A stretch of 64,000 nt of DNA. Origin: CAYPEL01 sp036479985 (GTDB lineage Bacteria; Pseudomonadota; Gammaproteobacteria; DSM-19610). The translations under genes were made by a program, and so were the position numbers. Positions 25,558 to 34,200 of the stretch are shown here, in pieces. Position 1 is the stretch's first letter; each line of letters starts with the position of its first letter. The notes beneath the pieces were generated by a model. That model was not told the DNA's origin. It saw only the letters and a list, made by a program, of their open reading frames with translations, and made no database searches. Location: the NCBI GenBank assembly GCA_965224815.1, contig CBDDAF010000003.1, positions 1,302,001-1,366,000 on the forward strand, written 5' to 3'.

Positions 25558-26778
25558 CTAGTGTGCCGCCCACTGCACGGTACTTAAATCAATACCGTCT
25601 TGATACATCTCCCACAACGGAGATAGCTCACGCAGCTTGCCAATTTTCTGTTTCACCAAATCAATGGTGTAATCAATTTCTTCAGCGGTAGTAAAGCGGC
25701 CGATGGTAAAACGAATCGAGCTATGCGCCAGTTCGTCATTACGTCCCAACGCCCTCAATACATAGGAAGGTTCTAGGCTGGCACTGGTACAGGCAGACCC
25801 GGATGATACCGCCAGATCTTTCAGCGCCATAATCAGGCTTTCACCTTCAACATAATTGTAACTGATGTTTAAATTACCGGCGATGCGATGATCAAGACTG
25901 CCGTTAACATAGACTTCTTCAACATCCTTGAAACCCTCGTACAAACGATTGCGCAAGGCCAGGATACGTTTGTTGTCTTCCACCATTTCCAGTTTCGCTA
26001 GCCGGAAGGCCTCACCCATGCCAACAATTTGATGTGTCGCCAACGTACCCGAGCGCAGACCACGCTCATGCCCACCACCGTGCATTTGTGCTTCCAGACG
26101 AACCCGTGGTTTGCGTCTCACATACAGTGCGCCCATGCCTTTCGGGCCGTAAGTTTTGTGGGCTGAAAAAGACATTAAATCGACTTTGAGTTTGCTCAGG
26201 TCAATATCAACCTTGCCTGCACTTTGCGCGCCGTCAACATGAAAGATTATTTTTCGGTCACGGCAGATTTCACCGATCGCAGCAATATCCTGAACCACAC
26301 CGATTTCATTATTAACGTGCATCACAGAGACAACAATTGTGTCATCACGTATTGCCGCTTTAAATTTCTCAAGATCCAGCAGGCCATCTGGCTCCGGATC
26401 AAGATAGGAGACTTCATAGCCTTCACGTTCCAGCTGACGGCAGGTATCCAGCACCGCCTTATGCTCTGTCTTGACAGTGATAATGTGCTTGCCTTTCTTG
26501 CTATAGAAATGCGCAGCACCCTTGATCGCCAGGTTGTCAGATTCGGTAGCACCGCTGGTCCAGATAATTTCTTTGGGATCGGCGCCCACCAGATCAGCCA
26601 CCTGTTTACGCGCTTCATCTACAGCACTTTCTGCCTGCCAACCAAAAGGATGTGATCGCGATGCCGGATTACCAAACATACCATCGGGTGTCAGGTACTG
26701 GCACATCTTTTCTGCAACGCGCGGATCGACTGGCGTTGTCGCAGAATAATCCAGATAGATCGGTGTTTTTACAGTCAT
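25558..26778 (-). CDS. iscS: Cysteine desulfurase IscS
   Basis: A 406-aa PLP enzyme that takes sulfur from cysteine as persulfide for Fe-S clusters and tRNA thiolation. Seen: N-terminal PIYLDYSATTPVDPRV, PLP lysine in SAHKTYGPKG, catalytic loop Cys in SSGSACTSASLEP and C-terminus QWAAH. Complete. It is 54 bases after iscR in the isc operon. Confidence 0.98.
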   Translation of the reverse strand: MTVKTPIYLDYSATTPVDPRVAEKMCQYLTPDGMFGNPASRSHPFGWQAESAVDEARKQVADLVGADPKEIIWTSGATESDNLAIKGAAHFYSKKGKHIITVKTEHKAVLDTCRQLEREGYEVSYLDPEPDGLLDLEKFKAAIRDDTIVVSVMHVNNEIGVVQDIAAIGEICRDRKIIFHVDGAQSAGKVDIDLSKLKVDLMSFSAHKTYGPKGMGALYVRRKPRVRLEAQMHGGGHERGLRSGTLATHQIVGMGEAFRLAKLEMVEDNKRILALRNRLYEGFKDVEEVYVNGSLDHRIAGNLNISYNYVEGESLIMALKDLAVSSGSACTSASLEPSYVLRALGRNDELAHSSIRFTIGRFTTAEEIDYTIDLVKQKIGKLRELSPLWEMYQDGIDLSTVQWAAH

Positions 26779-26832
26779 CTCAATTTGGTCCTTGATTCAA
26801 GTGCATGACACTGCATGCCACAGAAAATTTAG

Positions 26833-27288
26833 CTATAGTGAGACAGGCACGCTATGCGTAGCTTTAGTAGCCGCTTTATTTTGTGGCAGGCCTTTCTTGA
26901 CCAGCTGCCCGAGCGTAATTCCACTAAGAAATGCGTGTATCTGATCACTTAATTCAGTCCATAGATCATGTGTCAGGCAGCGCATACCATCCTGGCAATT
27001 TGCCAGACCACCACAGCGCGTCGCATCGACCACTTCATCAACCGCAGTAACAACTTCTGCAATTGCGATCTCGTCTGCAGTCCGGCTTAAAGAGTAGCCA
27101 CCACCAGGACCACGGGTACTGGTAACCAGCCCTCGTTTACGTAATCGGGTAAACAGTTGCTCAAGGTAGGGCAGTGAAATTCCCTGCCGCTCAGAGATCC
27201 CCGCCAGAGTGACCGGGCCCTCATCAGTATGCAAAGCAAGATCCAGCATGGCTGTAACTGCGTAGCGTCCCTTACTCGTTAGCTTCAT
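26833..27288 (-). CDS. iscR: Fe-S cluster-sensing regulator IscR
   Basis: A 151-aa Rrf2-family repressor. The winged helix (~1-80, MKLTSKGRYAVTAMLDLALH ... LPYLEQLFTRLRKRGLVTSTRGPGGGYSLSR) is followed by ligands Cys92, Cys98, Cys104 and His107, the same numbering as E. coli IscR. With a [2Fe-2S] cluster it represses its own operon at type 1 sites, and such a site lies upstream (27334-27358). Confidence 0.98.
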   Translation of the reverse strand: MKLTSKGRYAVTAMLDLALHTDEGPVTLAGISERQGISLPYLEQLFTRLRKRGLVTSTRGPGGGYSLSRTADEIAIAEVVTAVDEVVDATRCGGLANCQDGMRCLTHDLWTELSDQIHAFLSGITLGQLVKKGLPQNKAATKATHSVPVSL

Positions 27289-27333
27289 AACTGACTGTTC
27301 CGGAAAAGTCTCTAAAACTCACACTAAAGTGCC

Positions 27334-27358
27334 ATACCTGAGTAAAACAGTCAAGTAT
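27334..27358 (-). promoter_or_regulatory. IscR type 1 binding site / isc promoter
   Basis: On the minus strand the 25 bases match the type 1 consensus (ATAnnnGACT ... ActC..TAT) at nearly every position: ATACTTGACT in the left half and ACTCAGGTAT in the right, with one deviation from AGTC. It contains TTGACT, a likely -35, about 50-70 bases before the iscR ATG. It overlaps the last codons of cysE. Confidence 0.8.
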
Positions 27359-28151
27359 TATCCCGGTCGCTATTGGGGTTGTCTTCCGGCTCCAGACAAG
27401 GCTTTTCCGGATTCTCGTCCAGGCCGGAAATCTCAGGTAATTTCATATCCGGAAGGTCCGCACCAAGACTTTTCATGCCACGGCACATCTCTTCTAGCCG
27501 CTTGTCCATCACATGAATGTGATCGAGCATAGTGTTGAACGCATGGGCTACTGGATCCGGCATATCTTTACTACCGCCATAGGCATCAAAGCCCATTTTA
27601 CTGGCGATTGCTTCACGGCGTTTTTCCTGTTCGCTCTGCCCTCCGGAAACCACCCGGCCAGGAATACCCACAACGGTTGCACCGGCAGGTACATCTTTCA
27701 GAACCACGGAATTTGACCCAATGCGCACGTCATCGCCGATGGTGATTGGCCCTAATACTTTGGCACCTGCACCAATAACCACATCACAGCCCAGTGTGGG
27801 GTGACGCTTGCCCTTTTCCCAACTGGTACCACCCAATGTGACGCCGTGATACAGCGTACAGTCATCACCAATCTCGGCAGTTTCACCGATCACAACACCC
27901 ATACCGTGGTCGATAAAAAATCGCCGGCCAATCCGCGCACCCGGATGCACTTCAATACCGGTTAACCAGCGTGATATATGAGACAGGAACCTAGCCAGCC
28001 ATCGCCAACCCTTCTGCCAGAGCAGGTGGGATAGCCGATGCATACGGATTGCATGAAACCCCGGATAAGCCGTGACGACTTCCATCCAGTTACGGGCGGC
28101 GGGATCACGATCGAACACGCAATCAATATCTTCCTTTAATCGTTCAAACAT
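27351..28151 (-). CDS. cysE: Serine O-acetyltransferase (EpsC-type)
   Basis: A 266-aa enzyme making O-acetylserine, the cysteine precursor, from serine and acetyl-CoA. The N-terminal helical region is short (EpsC-like). The left-handed beta-helix runs ~65-190 with IDHGMGVVIGETAEIGDD, LYHGVTLGGTSWEKGKRHPT and GAGAKVLGPITIGDD. The C-terminal ~75 residues (FDAYGGSKDMPDPVAHAFNTMLDHIHVMDKRLEEM ...) are an extra helical tail with an acidic, asparagine-rich end. Position directly before iscR is the usual one and links cysteine supply to IscS. Confidence 0.96.
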   Translation of the reverse strand: MFERLKEDIDCVFDRDPAARNWMEVVTAYPGFHAIRMHRLSHLLWQKGWRWLARFLSHISRWLTGIEVHPGARIGRRFFIDHGMGVVIGETAEIGDDCTLYHGVTLGGTSWEKGKRHPTLGCDVVIGAGAKVLGPITIGDDVRIGSNSVVLKDVPAGATVVGIPGRVVSGGQSEQEKRREAIASKMGFDAYGGSKDMPDPVAHAFNTMLDHIHVMDKRLEEMCRGMKSLGADLPDMKLPEISGLDENPEKPCLEPEDNPNSDRDNT

Positions 28152-28256
28152 GACGTACGCTCTACTCCAAAGATTCCAGTGTTAAATCAGGCGGTGATTA
28201 TAGCGCTGCGAACCAATGCTTTATACTTCCAATACGCTCATGATCAAAGTATTGGA

Positions 28257-29135
28257 TCAATAACCCCGCAAAATTTCCGGCACTAACAAAATCTCACCAT
28301 TCTCAGCCAGTTGAAGCTTTTCTAGTAAATAATCACGATCATTCGGTAAGTTTCCTTTAAGTGGTAAGGAATTCGAGGCATGGTTAGATCGAAAAATAAC
28401 CGGGCGCTTTGGATTGATTAGTGCGATCAGTCGCGCTTGTTCATGCAACATCCCCTGATCATTCTGCCATTCAAAGTCGCCCCCAAAGGCATCATGAAAT
28501 TCTTTTTCAACAACAGGTTCCAGGCCAAGTTGTAGCGTCGATAAATAATCCAGTTCCAGTCGATTAATCAGCTTTGCTGTTTCATCAATATGTTCCCGCC
28601 AGTAGTTTTTTCCACCCAATCCGAGGATCACAGTAGCTGATACTTTAATTCCTGCGGCGTGAGCTTTTTTGAGTCCTTCGACGATGGCATCGGGTGTTGC
28701 ACCTTTGCGGATCTTTTTCAGGATGATTGTGCTTCCGGATTCGAGACCATAGTAGATCAGGGTTAAGCCATGTTCTTTTAGTTCGGTGAGTTCTTCGACG
28801 GTTTTCTTTTTCAGGTTATTCGGCAGGGCATAGCTGGAAACTCTGGTCAATCGTGACAGATATTTTTTAAGATGATCCAGAATGGTGATCAGTTGATCGT
28901 TGGGTAACACCAGCGCATCACCATCGGCCAGAAATACTCGTCGCACGTCTGGCTGAAGTTTTGCCGCCCGTTCTATTTCAGCAAGTATCTGATCCATTGG
29001 ACGAACCAGAAATGTCTTGCTTCGGTACATACTGCAAAAAGTACAGCGATTATAGCTACAGCCCAGTGTCGCCTGAATGATCAGGTTTGAGCCTTCTGAT
29101 GGTGGTCGGTAGAGTGGCATATCGTAGTTGATCAT
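28257..29135 (-). CDS. Radical SAM protein of unknown substrate
   Basis: A 292-aa protein with the [4Fe-4S] motif CSYNRCTFC (Cx3Cx2C, preceded by IIQATLGC) and a TIM-barrel-type radical SAM body: FLADGDALVLPNDQL, YYGLESGS, GIKVSATVILGLGGKNYWREH. This matches the Elp3/MiaB-like coproporphyrinogen-oxidase-related B12-independent group often annotated simply as radical SAM. No accessory cluster domain at the C-terminus. Substrate cannot be inferred. It sits between cysE and the ankyrin gene, where trmJ usually adjoins cysE. Confidence 0.85.
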   Translation of the reverse strand: MINYDMPLYRPPSEGSNLIIQATLGCSYNRCTFCSMYRSKTFLVRPMDQILAEIERAAKLQPDVRRVFLADGDALVLPNDQLITILDHLKKYLSRLTRVSSYALPNNLKKKTVEELTELKEHGLTLIYYGLESGSTIILKKIRKGATPDAIVEGLKKAHAAGIKVSATVILGLGGKNYWREHIDETAKLINRLELDYLSTLQLGLEPVVEKEFHDAFGGDFEWQNDQGMLHEQARLIALINPKRPVIFRSNHASNSLPLKGNLPNDRDYLLEKLQLAENGEILLVPEILRGY

Positions 29136-29152
29136 GCCTTGTAGTATAAGCT

Positions 29153-29177
29153 ATCCCCGCAAGCTTCTGGCGGGGAT
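29153..29177. repeat. Short intergenic hairpin
   Basis: ATCCCCGC (29153-29160) and GCGGGGAT (29170-29177) with a nine-base loop, between the ankyrin gene and the radical SAM gene. No T-run follows, so a terminator role is weak; it may be a repeat remnant. Confidence 0.45.
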
Positions 29178-29240
29178 CCAGTTTTGAAGATATCGATTCC
29201 TGTTAAAGACACACAGGAATGCGGCTCTTTGGAAATATTT

Positions 29241-31781
29241 TTACGGGCAGACAGCCTGTTGATGCGTGCTTTGCTCTGTTGAATTATCAGTATCAACTCG
29301 CTGAAGTTCTACCTTTTTACGAACCTCTTTTTCTCTGTACATGTGAGCGCCACCAGTTTCTTGATCCGACTTTATGTAAATAGCGATATCTCTTTCAATT
29401 TCACACATGTTGAACGTTACTTTTACTCCACGATATGCAGGTTCTACCGAACTTATCACGGCGACAATTTTATCGTCGGTCGTGATCTGTCCATGACCAT
29501 TTTTATTGAGTGTGATAATAGTTTTTTCTTTTTTAAGTTCGAGAATTTTCCAACTGCCAGTCATTTCCAGTCCAGATTCATTATTATTACAATTGTAGAA
29601 AGTTTTAAAACCTTTCCATCCAGCATCTTTATCGAAATTCTTTAGTTGTAATTCATGCGCGCTGATCCACTTAAAGCGAATATCATCATAAACATCGACT
29701 GGTTTCCAGAAACCAGGGTAGAGAATTGTTTTCGAATAAGTGCCAATAATAAGTTGTTCTTTATCACCTTCAGCGACTAACCCAAACCAGCCTTTTGATG
29801 TTGACTCACAGGATATTCGCCAGAGAGTAATGTTTTTCTGATCTGGTTTAGGTATTGTTTTTGGAATTTCTGGTGGATCATATGTTTGTAATTTTTTACC
29901 AATCTCATCGCTGATCTTCTTCATATCGTGATCGTATGCCAGTTGCCAAATTGTGCGTAAGTGATCAGCGTTTTTTGGCAGCGTTTGATGTTTTATAAAT
30001 ATCATTGCGGACGTTTCATCATCATTGGCAATGCTGATCTCAAGTAAGCTACGATTGTTTTGATCAACTACATCAGTATTTGCTCCAGCCTGAATCAGCG
30101 GCGAAACGAGTTCTGTGTGATTGTTGTTTAAGGCATACTGCAGCAAGGTTTCTCTTTGCACGCTGTAGGTATTTAGCTGGTCAAGATGGGGGATAAGTTT
30201 CTGTAACTGCCGACTTCCTCCGGTATCAAGAATGTATTTTATACTTGATAAAACCGTATAATTTCCTTTTGTATGATCAGGCCATTTTTTTGCAGAATCC
30301 GGATCTTTTAACCTAAGTTGGTGAGGTAATTTTGCCCCCTGCTTTACAAAACGTAACACCGACTTCCAATCCTGTTTGATCAACACATTTTCAATGACGC
30401 TGGTAACGCCTAAAGCCTTGAATCGTATTCTTTTTTCTGGATCTATACCTGCGATGATCATTTTATGGACAACGGCTTCAGCATTTTCTCGTAAAGCCAG
30501 TATTAATAATCGTTCTTTTTTATTTTTCGCCAACGACCGATCTACTTGTGCGCCATGATTAAATAAAAGAACTGCAGTTTTTGTGTAGTCATATCTCAAA
30601 GCAATGTCTAATAGATATCTTTGTTTTCCGTCCCAACTGTCAGCATTAGCTCCGTGTTGAAGGTATAGCTCAACAAGATTGTCTGCACCGGCCCAGACAG
30701 CCCGGGCCAGTGGTGATTGCCCAGTCGCATCTATAACGTTCACTTTTGCATCATGACTTAGTAATAATTTTGCGATCGCATATGAAAGTCGCAGATCAGT
30801 TTTATTGTTTTGCATCTCTTCGTCTGTAACTTTGCCTCTCGTTTTTCTGTATTTCAAATTATAGGGAATATGCAGAGACAAGAGAGCCGTTTGGTTAGAT
30901 GGAGAGACATAAGCGGTACTTGCGCCAGAATTTAATAACAGCCGGATAATATCCAGATCTTTACTCTGATAAGACTCTGAGTTAAATATCGCACTTTGCA
31001 GTAGAGAATAGCCATCAAGATCAACGCTATTTGCATCGGCTCCTTTACTCAGGAATCGATGAACAAGATCGAACCGGTTGGCTTCGACAGCTGCTAATAG
31101 TGGCTCGCCCTCAAAATGCACGCCATCGGCAAGCATTTTTTCGATCAGATCATTGTTGCCTTTTTTAATATGACCGGCCAGATCCCAGGCAAGATAACCT
31201 TTTTGCGGCTCTTCCGTCTTTGTAATCTCAGTTGAAATATTTTCAGAAGCTGAACTTACATCTGATTCTACCAGTTGTTGCTGATCATGAGAGTTCAGGT
31301 CTTGAAAATTAACAGGGATATATTGGACGCAAGCAGGCAAGATTTTAAGAACCTGGTCATAAATATGTTCAACGCTACAATTCCAACGAATAATCCCACT
31401 ATTTTCAGCAAGTGCATTGTCGGCAGTTAAGCGTAACGTTGGGATGACCTTTTCATTTTGTTTGAGGATATGATTGAAACGAACAATGATTTCGCCCGAC
31501 GAGGTTACGGTCAAATCGAGAATTTGATCGGTGGCAAAGCTATTTGGTGGATCGATTTTGAGTTCGTGGTTATTGCTCGGATATTTTCCATATGCCAGAT
31601 AGTACTCAACAACGTGGATTTTGATCGATGATAATAAGGCCAGCGCATCATTCACCGTAGCCATTTGTTGGTAAGTCTGGTTCGTATCAGTAAGGACAGA
31701 GTCTACTCGCTTTTTGTTGATGATAAACAGCCCGGCTAGTAGCGCAAAACAGATTGCGATGATGCGATTTCTTTTAGTCAT
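29241..31781 (-). CDS. Membrane-anchored protein: type IV pilin-like domain fused to ankyrin repeats
   Basis: An 846-aa protein. One N-terminal membrane segment (~7-22) is followed by a region (~42-155) resembling the C-terminal part of a major type IV pilin: ALALLSSIKIHVVEYYLAYGKYPSN, ILDLTVTSSGEIIVRFN, IPTLRLTADN, and a cysteine pair in RWNCSV and LPACVQ like the pilin D-loop. Then ~195-620 holds many ankyrin repeats (LLAAVEANRFDLVHRFLSKGADANSVDLDG). The last ~200 residues are a beta-rich region with four Cys and no match I recognise. It lacks a prepilin cleavage motif (GFTLIE). It lies between trmJ and a radical SAM gene and looks more AT-rich than its neighbours, suggesting acquisition. 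Function unknown. Confidence 0.75.
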   Translation of the reverse strand: MTKRNRIIAICFALLAGLFIINKKRVDSVLTDTNQTYQQMATVNDALALLSSIKIHVVEYYLAYGKYPSNNHELKIDPPNSFATDQILDLTVTSSGEIIVRFNHILKQNEKVIPTLRLTADNALAENSGIIRWNCSVEHIYDQVLKILPACVQYIPVNFQDLNSHDQQQLVESDVSSASENISTEITKTEEPQKGYLAWDLAGHIKKGNNDLIEKMLADGVHFEGEPLLAAVEANRFDLVHRFLSKGADANSVDLDGYSLLQSAIFNSESYQSKDLDIIRLLLNSGASTAYVSPSNQTALLSLHIPYNLKYRKTRGKVTDEEMQNNKTDLRLSYAIAKLLLSHDAKVNVIDATGQSPLARAVWAGADNLVELYLQHGANADSWDGKQRYLLDIALRYDYTKTAVLLFNHGAQVDRSLAKNKKERLLILALRENAEAVVHKMIIAGIDPEKRIRFKALGVTSVIENVLIKQDWKSVLRFVKQGAKLPHQLRLKDPDSAKKWPDHTKGNYTVLSSIKYILDTGGSRQLQKLIPHLDQLNTYSVQRETLLQYALNNNHTELVSPLIQAGANTDVVDQNNRSLLEISIANDDETSAMIFIKHQTLPKNADHLRTIWQLAYDHDMKKISDEIGKKLQTYDPPEIPKTIPKPDQKNITLWRISCESTSKGWFGLVAEGDKEQLIIGTYSKTILYPGFWKPVDVYDDIRFKWISAHELQLKNFDKDAGWKGFKTFYNCNNNESGLEMTGSWKILELKKEKTIITLNKNGHGQITTDDKIVAVISSVEPAYRGVKVTFNMCEIERDIAIYIKSDQETGGAHMYREKEVRKKVELQRVDTDNSTEQSTHQQAVCP

Positions 31782-31842
31782 TATAAGCTTATCGGCTGAA
31801 GCAGACCTGACTACAATTCACCTCTATAAAGGTTTGAATCGA

Positions 31843-32589
31843 TCAGAGGCTTCCTGGCTTATTATTATTTTTATTAATTGCAGTGAGAATGCCGCGCAGA
31901 ATATTGACTTCATTATCATCAAGACGCGCCCGTCCAAACAACCGCCGCATTCGTCTCATGAGATATTTCGGATTAGACGGATTCAGAAAATCAATCTCTA
32001 CCAGAGTTTGCTCAAGGTGCCGGTAAAATTGTTCAACTTGTTCTACTGTTGCATAGTCCTGTGTTTCAATTGCATTATCCAGCCCTTTCATTTCTATCGC
32101 AGCCACTTGCAACTCATAAGCAATCACCTGCACGGCAGCCGCCAGATTTAGCGATGAATAATCAGGGTTAGTCGGTATCTGTACCAGATAGTGGCATTGA
32201 TCCAGCTCGTGGTTGCTGAGACCTGATTGTTCATTACCAAACAACACGGCAATCCTCTGCACATCTGGCTGTTTATAAATCAGTTGCGCACATTCACGGG
32301 GATTCAAGATTGGCACCGGCAATGCACGCGTTCGGGCACTGGCACCAACAACCAATACTGCATCAGAAATTGCTTCGGCCAGTGTTGAATATACGCTAGC
32401 ATTTGCCAGCAAATCATCTGCGCCTGAAGCTCTCGCCGTTGCTTCTGCACTGGGGAAAATTAACGGTGCAACCAGTGATAAACGGCCCAGACCCATATTT
32501 TTCATGGCCCGCGCTGTCGCGCCGATGTTTCCTGGATGACTGGTATTTAGCAGTATAAAATTCGGATCTGATATTTGCTTTACTGTCAT
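31843..32589 (-). CDS. trmJ: tRNA (cytidine/uridine-32-2'-O)-methyltransferase TrmJ
   Basis: A 248-aa SPOUT methyltransferase acting on position 32 of tRNAs. SPOUT motifs: LLNTSHPGNIGATARAMKNMGL (motif 1), IAVLFGNEQSGLSNHEL (motif 2) and YSSLNLAAAVQVIAYEL (motif 3 knot). C-terminal extension as in E. coli TrmJ. It lies five bases after epmA, and so appears to be in the efp-epmA-trmJ unit. Confidence 0.95.
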   Translation of the reverse strand: MTVKQISDPNFILLNTSHPGNIGATARAMKNMGLGRLSLVAPLIFPSAEATARASGADDLLANASVYSTLAEAISDAVLVVGASARTRALPVPILNPRECAQLIYKQPDVQRIAVLFGNEQSGLSNHELDQCHYLVQIPTNPDYSSLNLAAAVQVIAYELQVAAIEMKGLDNAIETQDYATVEQVEQFYRHLEQTLVEIDFLNPSNPKYLMRRMRRLFGRARLDDNEVNILRGILTAINKNNNKPGSL

Positions 32590-32594
32590 TCGGA

Positions 32595-33611
32595 TTACTC
32601 GGCTATACCCTGGACAGCGGGAAATGCCATAACTTTATCTATGTGCCGCTGACCAGTGGCAAGCATGACCAAACGATCAAATCCTATCGCTACACCAGCA
32701 CAGTCTGGCAACCCAGATTCCAGTGCCTGTAAAAATAATTCGTCTATTGGCACAGGTTTAATTCCAAGCTCAGTGCGTTTGTGATTCTCTGACTCGAAAC
32801 GTTTCCTCTGCTCGGCTGCATCGGTCAACTCCTGGAATCCATTGGCTAACTCGATACCCTTAATATACAGCTCAAATCGTTCAGCCACAGGTGGATTATC
32901 ATTGCGTATCTGTGCCAGAGCCGCCTGGTCGGCAGGATAGTCAAAAACAAAAAATGCACCTTGATACATTTGCGGTTCGATTACATGCGTTAAAATCAAA
33001 TCCAGCCAAAATTGGCGTTGTTCGTTATCCCCAGGAGAAACGTCATGACCATGGATGTGCAGACAGTGACTTAATTCCACATCATCCGCCACGAATGGAT
33101 CGACAGATGCAAATTCTTCAAATAATGCCCTGTAACTGATACGGCGCACGGGTGTCGTTAACAGTTCTTTACAGCAGTGCTTCAGTAGCGCTTCTATTTC
33201 ATCCATCAATTTGTGATAAGTAAAGCCCACTCGATACCATTCCAACAATGTAAATTCCGGATTATGCTGACGGCCAGATTCTTTATTCCGGAACACGCGC
33301 GCGAACTGGTAAATGGAGCCGGAACCTGCTGCCAACAAGCGTTTCATAAATAATTCAGGGGAAGTGTGCAGATACAACGGCGTTTCGTCTGGCAAACCCG
33401 GACCGTTATAAGTTGTCTGGAAGGATTCGAGCACAGGATCGGGCGTCACTGCACGTGACATACTGGGTGTTTCTATTTCAAGCACGCCGCGTCCGGCAAA
33501 AAACGCTCTCATGCACGCCAGCAACTCAGCGCGTTTTTGCAGAACGTCAAGATCGGCAGCAGGTTGCCAGTTAGCCTGAACGGGAGGATTACTCTTTGGC
33601 ACGACCGACAT
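32595..33611 (-). CDS. epmA: EF-P beta-lysine ligase EpmA (GenX/PoxA)
   Basis: A class II lysyl-tRNA-synthetase paralogue (~338 aa from the ATG at 33611) that attaches (R)-beta-lysine to EF-P. Catalytic core: RRFLxVETP-like AFFAGRGVLEIETPSMS, LHTSPELFMKRLLAAGSGSIYQFARVFRNKESGRQHNPEFTLLEWY and C-terminal AGVAIGFDRLVML. No anticodon-binding domain, which distinguishes it from LysS. The frame is open to 33737, but the segment beyond 33611 lies inside efp and is not family-like. It overlaps efp by 23 bases. Confidence 0.94.
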   Translation of the reverse strand: MSVVPKSNPPVQANWQPAADLDVLQKRAELLACMRAFFAGRGVLEIETPSMSRAVTPDPVLESFQTTYNGPGLPDETPLYLHTSPELFMKRLLAAGSGSIYQFARVFRNKESGRQHNPEFTLLEWYRVGFTYHKLMDEIEALLKHCCKELLTTPVRRISYRALFEEFASVDPFVADDVELSHCLHIHGHDVSPGDNEQRQFWLDLILTHVIEPQMYQGAFFVFDYPADQAALAQIRNDNPPVAERFELYIKGIELANGFQELTDAAEQRKRFESENHKRTELGIKPVPIDELFLQALESGLPDCAGVAIGFDRLVMLATGQRHIDKVMAFPAVQGIAE

Positions 33612-34158
33612 ATTCGCCGGTACGGGTATCGACCTTGATGATTTCATCGATATCGATAAACAGGGGAACACGCACCACAGCACCGGTCTCCAGTGTTGCC
33701 GGTTTCCCACCACCACCGGAGGTATCACCGCGCACACCGGGATCCGTTTCAGCCACCCTGAGCACTACAAAGTTTGGCGGCGTGATACTGATCAGCGCCC
33801 CATTCCAGAGAGTCACATCACAAGTATCCTGCTCTTTTAACCACTTGGTCATATCACCAATGGCAGCCGCATCGGCTGCCAGCTGTTCAAAACTTTCCGG
33901 ATCCATGAAGTACCAAAATTCACCGTCGGTATACAGGTATTGCATCTCGGTATCCATGACATCAGCCGCTTCGACGGATTCTCCGGATTTAAACGTACGC
34001 TCAATTACCCGGCCGGTCTTCAGGTTACGTATCTTGACCCGGTTAAATGCCTGCCCCTTGCCAGGCTTAACGAATTCATTTTCAATAATGGTGCAGGGAT
34101 CACCATCCAGCATCAGTTTCAACCCACTTTTGAATTCATTGGTACTATACGTTGCCAT
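33589..34158 (-). CDS. efp: Translation elongation factor P
   Basis: A 189-aa three-domain EF-P that relieves ribosome stalling at polyproline. The modified lysine lies in EFVKPGKGQAFNRVK (KPGKGQ loop). C-terminal EIIKVDTRTGEYVGRAKE is typical. EpmA is encoded just downstream and EpmB divergently 42 bases upstream, so the full lysylation pathway except the EpmC hydroxylase is clustered here. Confidence 0.98.
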   Translation of the reverse strand: MATYSTNEFKSGLKLMLDGDPCTIIENEFVKPGKGQAFNRVKIRNLKTGRVIERTFKSGESVEAADVMDTEMQYLYTDGEFWYFMDPESFEQLAADAAAIGDMTKWLKEQDTCDVTLWNGALISITPPNFVVLRVAETDPGVRGDTSGGGGKPATLETGAVVRVPLFIDIDEIIKVDTRTGEYVGRAKE

Positions 34159-34200
34159 GATTTACCTTTTACTCAATCTATTTGTAAAACCGAGAACCTA

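Noticed and set aside
33940..34200. Upstream extension of the epmB open frame
   Set aside because: It lies antisense inside efp and is unlike EpmB; the ATG at 34201 matches the family start.
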